From the NCBI GenBank assembly GCA_964542455.1, contig CAZIUC010000002.1, positions 1-64,000 of the forward strand: a stretch of DNA of 64,000 nucleotides. The letters are read 5' to 3'. Both the position numbers and the translations under genes were made by a program. The stretch is from PFJX01 sp964542455. GTDB lineage: Bacteria > Pseudomonadota > Gammaproteobacteria > Burkholderiales > Thiobacillaceae. Below are positions 58,965 through 64,000 of this stretch, piece by piece; the stretch's first letter is position 1, and each line of letters starts with the position of its first letter. A model generated the notes under the pieces. The model was not told the origin of the DNA. It was given only the letters and a program-made list of their open reading frames with translations, and did no database searches.

Positions 58965-59714
58965 ATGATCAAACGCTTCCTCAGCAGTACGGCCGAAATT
59001 CCCAAAGCTGTCGCGGTTCCGTGCCATATCGCCATCATCATGGACGGCAATGGCCGTTGGGCAAAAAAGCGTCTGCTCCCGCGTGTCGCCGGCCACGCCC
59101 AAGGCGTGGAGCGGGTTCGCGACATGGTCAAGGCCTGCGTCGAACGGGGCGTGGAGTACCTGACCTTGTTCGCCTTCAGTTCGGAAAATTGGCGTCGCCC
59201 GGAAGATGAAGTCTCCCGCCTGATGGAACTCTTCGTCATGGCACTGGAGCGGGAAGTCGGCAAAATGCATCGCAATGGTGTCTGCCTGAAGGTGGTCGGC
59301 GATCTTTCCCGGTTTGATCAACGCCTGCGCGATCTGATTACTGAAGCGGAACAGAAGACCATCGGCAACCAGCGACTGACACTCACCGTCTGCGCAAACT
59401 ACGGTGGCCGCTGGGACATCCTCAATGCCGCCAACAATTGGCTGCGCGACAATCCTGGCGGCCGACTGAGCGAGGATGTGCTGACACCCTACCTCTCGAT
59501 GCCCTACGCTCCCGAGCCCGATCTGTTCATCCGTACCGGCGGCGAGCAGCGCATCAGCAACTTCCTGCTCTGGCAATTGGCCTACAGCGAGTTGTATTTC
59601 ACCGAGACCCTGTGGCCGGACTTCGATGCCAGGGCGCTCGATCTGGCCATCGCCTCCTATCAAAAACGTGAGCGCCGCTTTGGCCGTACCAGCGAACAAC
59701 TCCTCGAACGTTAA
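58965..59714 (+). CDS. uppS: Undecaprenyl diphosphate synthase
   Basis: A 249-residue cis-prenyltransferase that makes the lipid carrier for peptidoglycan and O-antigen. The signature HIAIIMDGNGRWAKKR holds the catalytic Asp. Later segments LTLFAFSSENWRRP and PDLFIRTGGEQRISNFLLWQ are typical. Confidence 0.97.
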   Translation: MIKRFLSSTAEIPKAVAVPCHIAIIMDGNGRWAKKRLLPRVAGHAQGVERVRDMVKACVERGVEYLTLFAFSSENWRRPEDEVSRLMELFVMALEREVGKMHRNGVCLKVVGDLSRFDQRLRDLITEAEQKTIGNQRLTLTVCANYGGRWDILNAANNWLRDNPGGRLSEDVLTPYLSMPYAPEPDLFIRTGGEQRISNFLLWQLAYSELYFTETLWPDFDARALDLAIASYQKRERRFGRTSEQLLER

Positions 59715-60495
59715 GACGCGGGTATTGACGGCGGTTCCGCTGATCAGCGGATTCCTGCTCGCGCTGTATCTGGCGCCCGCCTGGCTATGGGCCGGGTTGA
59801 TGGCCCTCATCCTCACCGAGGCGGGACGTGAGTGGGCCGGCCTGGCCAAACTCGGCCGCGCCGCCAGCCTGGCCTATGCACTACTTCTTGGCCTCTCCGG
59901 TGCTGCCTTGGCCGTTTACGGTGTGACCTCTCCCCTGCCGTATTACCTGGCCGTGGCTTTCTGGCTGGTTTCCACGCTGCTGCTCGCCAAAGGCGCACCC
60001 TTGCGCAACCCACTGATCTTGCTGCCACTGGGTGTCCTGATCCTGCTGCCGACCTATCTGGCCATTCTCACTCTGCGCCAGGAAGGTCCGGATTTGCTGC
60101 TGATCGTGGTCGGGCTGGTCGTGATTGCCGACAGCGCCGCCTATTTTTCCGGGCGGCGCTTCGGAAAACACAAGCTGGCGCCCAGCATCAGCCCCGGGAA
60201 AACCTGGGAAGGGGCCATTGGCGCCTGGATTGCCATTACGATCTATGCGCTGGTCATTCATTTACTTGGCACGGGCAACTGCGGCTTGCCCTGTCTACCC
60301 CAGGCCCTGGCGGCTTACTGGGCGTTGTTTGTGCTATCCGTGCTGGGCGACCTGTTCGAAAGCGCGCTTAAACGCCAGGCCGGCATCAAGGACAGTGGCG
60401 TGCTCCTGCCCGGCCATGGCGGCGTGCTCGATCGAATCGACAGTCTGACCGCTGTGCTGCCCGCCGCGGCTTTGTTCTGGATGTGGCTGAAATGA
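59668..60495 (+). CDS. cdsA: Phosphatidate cytidylyltransferase
   Basis: A polytopic membrane enzyme making CDP-diacylglycerol for phospholipid synthesis. The family signature is at the C-terminus (ESALKRQAGIKDSGVLLPGH, then GGVLDRIDS). The start is uncertain. The family usually begins MLKTRV, but the matching codon before KTRV is GTT. GTG 59668 (overlapping uppS), TTG 59680 and TTG 59725 are all possible, and no ribosome-binding site decides. Its stop overlaps dxr (ATGA). Confidence 0.9.
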   Translation: MSAALAVPANNSSNVKTRVLTAVPLISGFLLALYLAPAWLWAGLMALILTEAGREWAGLAKLGRAASLAYALLLGLSGAALAVYGVTSPLPYYLAVAFWLVSTLLLAKGAPLRNPLILLPLGVLILLPTYLAILTLRQEGPDLLLIVVGLVVIADSAAYFSGRRFGKHKLAPSISPGKTWEGAIGAWIAITIYALVIHLLGTGNCGLPCLPQALAAYWALFVLSVLGDLFESALKRQAGIKDSGVLLPGHGGVLDRIDSLTAVLPAAALFWMWLK

Positions 60496-61667
60496 AAAAC
60501 CTGACCATACTCGGCGCGACCGGCACCATCGGCGTCAACACCCTCGACGTGATCGCCCGACATCCGGACAAATTCCGGGTCGTGGCCCTCACCGGCCAGA
60601 ATCAGATCGACAAACTGGCCGCGCAATGCCGCCAGTTCCAGCCCAGCTATGCCGTGGTGCTCGATGCAGACAAGGCAGGCGCCCTGAAAGCCCTGCTCGC
60701 CGGAACACAAACCGAAGTGCTTTGGGGCATGGAAGCCCTGGAGTTCGTCTCCGCCCTGCCGGAAGTCGACAGCGTGATGGCCGCCATCGTCGGCGCCGCC
60801 GGCCTGCTGCCGGCGCTGGCCGCCGCCCGCGCCGGCAAACAGGTGCTGCTGGCGAACAAGGAAACCCTGGTCATGGCCGGCCGCTTCTTCATGGAAGCGG
60901 TGCAACAACACGGCGCCACCCTGTTGCCGATCGACTCCGAACACAACGCGGTATTCCAGTCGTTGCCGGCGGGCTACGACGGCAATCTGGCCAAGCACGG
61001 CGTGCGCCGCATTCTGCTCACCGCCTCGGGAGGGCCATTCCGCGCTCGCGCGGTGGAGACGCTGAAAGACGTAACGCCGGAAGAAGCGGTGGCGCACCCC
61101 AACTGGGTGATGGGCAAGAAGATCTCGGTCGATTCCGCCAGCATGATGAACAAGGGCCTGGAAGTCATCGAGGCGCGCTGGCTGTTCAACGCCCGCCCCG
61201 ATCAGATCGAAGTGGTGATCCACCCGCAGAGCATCGTCCACAGCATGGTGGAATATCTCGATGGCTCGGTGCTGGCGCAGCTTTCCAACCCGGACATGCG
61301 CACTCCCATCGCCCACTCCCTGGCATATCCGGAACGGGTGGAAGCGGGCGTGAACTGGCTGGATCTGGCGAAGATCGGCCAACTCACCTTCGAGGCGCCC
61401 GACTTCGCCCGCTTCCCCTGCCTGAAACTCGCCTATCAGGCGCTGGAGGCCGCCGGCACCGCGCCAGCCATCCTCAATGCCGCCAATGAAGTGGCGGTCG
61501 CCGCCTTCCTGGATCGTCGCATTCCCTATCTCGGCATCGCCGCCAGCCTGGAGGCCGTGCTGAGCCGCCTTGCCGGCGTGCCCGCCGATTCACTGGAAGA
61601 TCTGATGGCGGCCGATGCCGCCGCGCGGCGTGAAGCCGAATTGTGGATCGCGAATGCGGCGGCATGA
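60492..61667 (+). CDS. dxr: 1-deoxy-D-xylulose 5-phosphate reductoisomerase
   Basis: A 391-residue NADPH enzyme of the MEP isoprenoid pathway. The nucleotide-binding motif is LTILGATGTIGVNTLDVI; metal and substrate segments are LPIDSEHNAVFQ and KISVDSASMMNKGLEVIEA. It feeds the pathway that supplies UppS. Confidence 0.97.
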   Translation: MKNLTILGATGTIGVNTLDVIARHPDKFRVVALTGQNQIDKLAAQCRQFQPSYAVVLDADKAGALKALLAGTQTEVLWGMEALEFVSALPEVDSVMAAIVGAAGLLPALAAARAGKQVLLANKETLVMAGRFFMEAVQQHGATLLPIDSEHNAVFQSLPAGYDGNLAKHGVRRILLTASGGPFRARAVETLKDVTPEEAVAHPNWVMGKKISVDSASMMNKGLEVIEARWLFNARPDQIEVVIHPQSIVHSMVEYLDGSVLAQLSNPDMRTPIAHSLAYPERVEAGVNWLDLAKIGQLTFEAPDFARFPCLKLAYQALEAAGTAPAILNAANEVAVAAFLDRRIPYLGIAASLEAVLSRLAGVPADSLEDLMAADAAARREAELWIANAAA

Positions 61668-61669
61668 GT

Positions 61670-61778
61670 GTAGCGCCGGCTTTATGTCCCGGAGGGACGG
61701 TATCCTTCAGGGCCTTGCCGGCAAGCGGGCTGCAAGCCCGCCTCGCGGCGAACCTGCCGGCAAGGATGCCGGCGCTAC
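61670..61778. repeat. Palindromic repeat, GTAGCGCCGGC family
   Basis: Outer arms GTAGCGCCGGC (61670-61680) and GCCGGCGCTAC (61768-61778) enclose shorter palindromes, including GCGGGCTGCAAGCCCGC. It fills almost all of the gap between dxr and rseP. Confidence 0.8.
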
Positions 61779-61787
61779 GTTAACGCC

Positions 61788-63137
61788 ATGACCACCCTCC
61801 TCGCTTTCTTCTTCACCCTGGCCGTTCTCATCGTCTTCCATGAATTCGGCCACTACTGGGTCGCGCGCCGCGCGGGCGTGAAAGTCCTGCGCTTCTCGGT
61901 CGGCTTCGGCCAGGTCATCGCCAGTCGCACCGACCGCCACGGCACGGAATGGGCGCTCTCCGCGATCCCCCTGGGCGGCTACGTGAAGATGCTCGACGAG
62001 CGCGAAGGCGAAGTCCCCCCCGGACAGCTCGACCAGGCGTTCAACCGTAAGTCGGTGGCGGCGCGCGCGGCCATCGTCGCGGCCGGCCCGCTCGCCAATT
62101 TTCTCCTCGCCATCCTGCTGTTCTGGGGCTTGTTCATGGGCGGGGTGTCCATGCTCAAGCCCATCGTCGGGGAACCGCCCGCAGGCAGCCCGGCGCAACT
62201 GGCCGGTGTGCGCACGGGTGAAACCATCACGCGAATCAACGGCGAGCCCATCGCAAGCTGGCAGGATCTGCACTGGCTGTCCCTCAAACAGGTTCTGCGC
62301 GGCAATGCGTTGCAAATCGAGACAGTCGATCAGCGCGGTTACGTCGCTTTCCGCTCTCTTGCCGTGCCGGAGCGCACTGACGAACTGGAGCAAGCGCCGC
62401 TGAAAGCGCTGGGCCTGGTGCGCTATCTGCCGCCCCTGGCGCCCGTGTTGGGACAGATCAGCCCGGAGGGTGTTGCCGCGAAGGCGGGCCTGCGCGCGGG
62501 CGAGCGCATCAGCGCCATCGACGGTGTCGCCATGACGACCTGGGAACAGGTAGTCGAAACCATCCGCCGCTCACCGGGGCGCGGTCTGCGTCTGAGTCTG
62601 GAACACGACGGCCAAAAGCGGGAAGTGTCGCTGATACCCGCCACGGTGCGTGATGATGACATCAGTATCGGCCGCATCGGCGCCGGGCCGCGCATTGACC
62701 CGGAATTACTCGCCAGCCTCCACGCTACCGTCCAATACGGCCCGCTGGAAGGCATGCGGCGAGCACTGGCACGGACTTGGGAACTCTCGACCTTCAGCCT
62801 GGAAATGTTGGGCCGCATGATTACCGGCCAAGCCTCCCTGAAGAATCTCTCCGGACCACTGACCATCGCCGACTATGCTGGCCAGTCCGCGGAGTCGGGT
62901 GTGAGCAGCTTTGTCGCCTTCCTGGCTCTGGTCAGCGTCAGCCTCGGCGTACTCAACCTGCTACCGGTGCCTTTACTGGATGGAGGGCACTTGCTGTATT
63001 ATCTCGCGGAATTTTTGACCGGCCGCCCCGTCTCCGAACACATCCAGGAGATCGGCCAGAAGATTGGAATGGGCCTTTTGGGCTTGCTCATGTTCTTCGC
63101 CCTTTACAACGATTTGAGCCGGCTGTTTTTTCAGTAA
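61788..63137 (+). CDS. rseP: Site-2 zinc metalloprotease RseP
   Basis: A 449-residue intramembrane protease that cuts the anti-sigma factor RseA and remnant signal peptides. The zinc site is in VFHEFGHYWVARRAGV, with the third ligand in the later NLLPVPLLDGGHLLYY. Two PDZ domains lie between (VRTGETITRINGEPI and LRAGERISAIDGVAM). It sits directly upstream of bamA, as is usual. Confidence 0.97.
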   Translation: MTTLLAFFFTLAVLIVFHEFGHYWVARRAGVKVLRFSVGFGQVIASRTDRHGTEWALSAIPLGGYVKMLDEREGEVPPGQLDQAFNRKSVAARAAIVAAGPLANFLLAILLFWGLFMGGVSMLKPIVGEPPAGSPAQLAGVRTGETITRINGEPIASWQDLHWLSLKQVLRGNALQIETVDQRGYVAFRSLAVPERTDELEQAPLKALGLVRYLPPLAPVLGQISPEGVAAKAGLRAGERISAIDGVAMTTWEQVVETIRRSPGRGLRLSLEHDGQKREVSLIPATVRDDDISIGRIGAGPRIDPELLASLHATVQYGPLEGMRRALARTWELSTFSLEMLGRMITGQASLKNLSGPLTIADYAGQSAESGVSSFVAFLALVSVSLGVLNLLPVPLLDGGHLLYYLAEFLTGRPVSEHIQEIGQKIGMGLLGLLMFFALYNDLSRLFFQ

Positions 63138-63161
63138 TTCACCGGTAGAGAAAAAAACACC

Positions 63162-64000
63162 ATGCGCGCCTTCCGCCCCAGTCTGCTTGCCCTTGCCTTG
63201 TTTGCCGCCCAAGCTCACGCCTTCGAGCCCTTCCAGGTCAAGGACATCCGCGTGGAGGGCATTCAACGCACCGAAGCCGGCACCGTATTCAGCTACCTGC
63301 CGGTCAAAGTGGGCGAGACGCTCACCCCGGACATGGCGGCCGCGGCGATCAAGGCGCTCTATGCCACCGGGTTCTTCAAGGACGTACGCCTGGAAACCCT
63401 GAACGATGTGCTCGTCGTCACCGTGGAAGAACGCCCCGGCATCGCCAGCGTGGATTTTTCCGGGATGAAGGAATTCCCCAAGGACGAGATGAAGACCGGC
63501 CTCAAGCAACTGGGGCTGGCGGAAGGCCGCATCCTCGACCGCTCCCTGCTGGACAAGGCGGAGCAGGAACTGAAACGTCAGTACTACAACCGGGGGATCT
63601 ACTCGGTTGAGGTCAAGGCCACCACCACCCCACTGGAACGCAACCGGGTCGCGGTGAACTTCGAGGTCACTGAAGGGGATGTCGCCAAGATTCGCGCCAT
63701 CAACATCGTCGGCACCAAGGCCCTCAAGGAAAAGGATCTGCTCAAGCTGTTCACGCTGCGCACGCCGGGCATGATGACCTGGTGGACCAAGAACGATCAG
63801 TATTCCAAGCAGAAGCTTTCCGGCGATCTGGAAGTGTTGCGCGCGCATTACCAGAACCAGGGTTACCTAGAATTCAACATCGACTCCACCCAGGTCTCGA
63901 TCACCCCGGACAAAAAAGACATCTACATCACCGTCAACATCAGCGAAGGAGAGAAATACACCGTCTCCGAGTTCAAGATCGCGGGGGAACTGCCGGTTCC
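63162..64000 (+). CDS. bamA: Outer membrane assembly factor BamA (5' part, cut by window end)
   Basis: The frame opens at ATG 63162 with a signal peptide (MRAFRPSLLALALFAAQAHA) and runs to the window end without a stop, about 279 codons. POTRA repeats are recognisable: FEPFQVKDIRVEGIQRTEAG, then ALYATGFFKDVRLE, then IRAINIVGTKALKEKDLLKL. The beta-barrel lies beyond the window. It inserts outer-membrane proteins. Confidence 0.96.
   Translation, partial: MRAFRPSLLALALFAAQAHAFEPFQVKDIRVEGIQRTEAGTVFSYLPVKVGETLTPDMAAAAIKALYATGFFKDVRLETLNDVLVVTVEERPGIASVDFSGMKEFPKDEMKTGLKQLGLAEGRILDRSLLDKAEQELKRQYYNRGIYSVEVKATTTPLERNRVAVNFEVTEGDVAKIRAINIVGTKALKEKDLLKLFTLRTPGMMTWWTKNDQYSKQKLSGDLEVLRAHYQNQGYLEFNIDSTQVSITPDKKDIYITVNISEGEKYTVSEFKIAGELPV

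Overview
The window is GC-rich, densely coded chromosome of a Gram-negative proteobacterium, most likely a betaproteobacterium. The basis is gene content and order: map-glnD beside rpsB-tsf-pyrH-frr-uppS-cdsA-dxr-rseP-bamA, lapA-lapB-pyrF, and tig-clpP-clpX-lon-hupB. The assignment to Betaproteobacteria is inference from protein style and layout. No rRNA is present to settle it.

Layout. 1-9.7 kb (minus strand): a chemoreceptor, then a probable operon HDOD protein -> CHASE/PAS/GGDEF cyclase -> fused hydantoinase/5-oxoprolinase -> TRIC-type channel, the last three joined by ATGA overlaps. 9.9-12.2 kb: dapD and dapC of lysine/diaminopimelate synthesis. 12.2-13.4 kb: an EamA transporter and a VOC-fold protein. 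13.5-15.8 kb is an accessory patch that looks like the wreck of a type III-B CRISPR-Cas locus: a candidate solo CRISPR repeat, a 5'-truncated cmr6, a PIN/RHH toxin-antitoxin pair, a truncated ADP-ribosylglycohydrolase and an intact DUF1874 protein of the Crn2/AcrIII-1 ring-nuclease family. 16.0-27.8 kb (minus strand): a 13-gene operon for a membrane-bound Mrp-antiporter/complex-I-like respiratory complex. Its hydrogenase-like large subunit has CxxD and CxxE where [NiFe] hydrogenases have CxxC, and its electron-input subunit fuses two ferredoxin clusters to a GltD-like flavoprotein. A ferritin-like gene is coupled to its end.

28.1-35.5 kb: an orphan OmpR-type response regulator whose partner kinase appears deleted, tRNA-Leu(UAG), tig-clpP-clpX, lon, hupB and tRNA-Val(UAC). 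35.6-38.0 kb: a decayed island directly after tRNA-Val, with a group II intron 5' fragment behind the tRNA terminator, an hsdR tail, intact vapBC, an hsdM pseudogene, a damaged DUF559 nuclease and an hsdS head. 38.0-41.8 kb (minus strand): chrB-chrA-rhodanese-MFS. 42.0-49.0 kb: lapA, lapB, pyrF, a UDP-glucose dehydrogenase, cysM, smr, trxB, an unknown protein and a Sel1 protein. 49.1-64.0 kb: metG, acyP, an HEQAH-motif protein, map, glnD and the rpsB-to-bamA cluster, with bamA cut by the window edge.

A second theme is palindromic repeats of several families scattered between genes and also inside genes. In the oxoprolinase-like gene and in dapC they sit in frame, are translated, and account for the extra length of those proteins. 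The 5' end of the NuoB-like gene has the same appearance.
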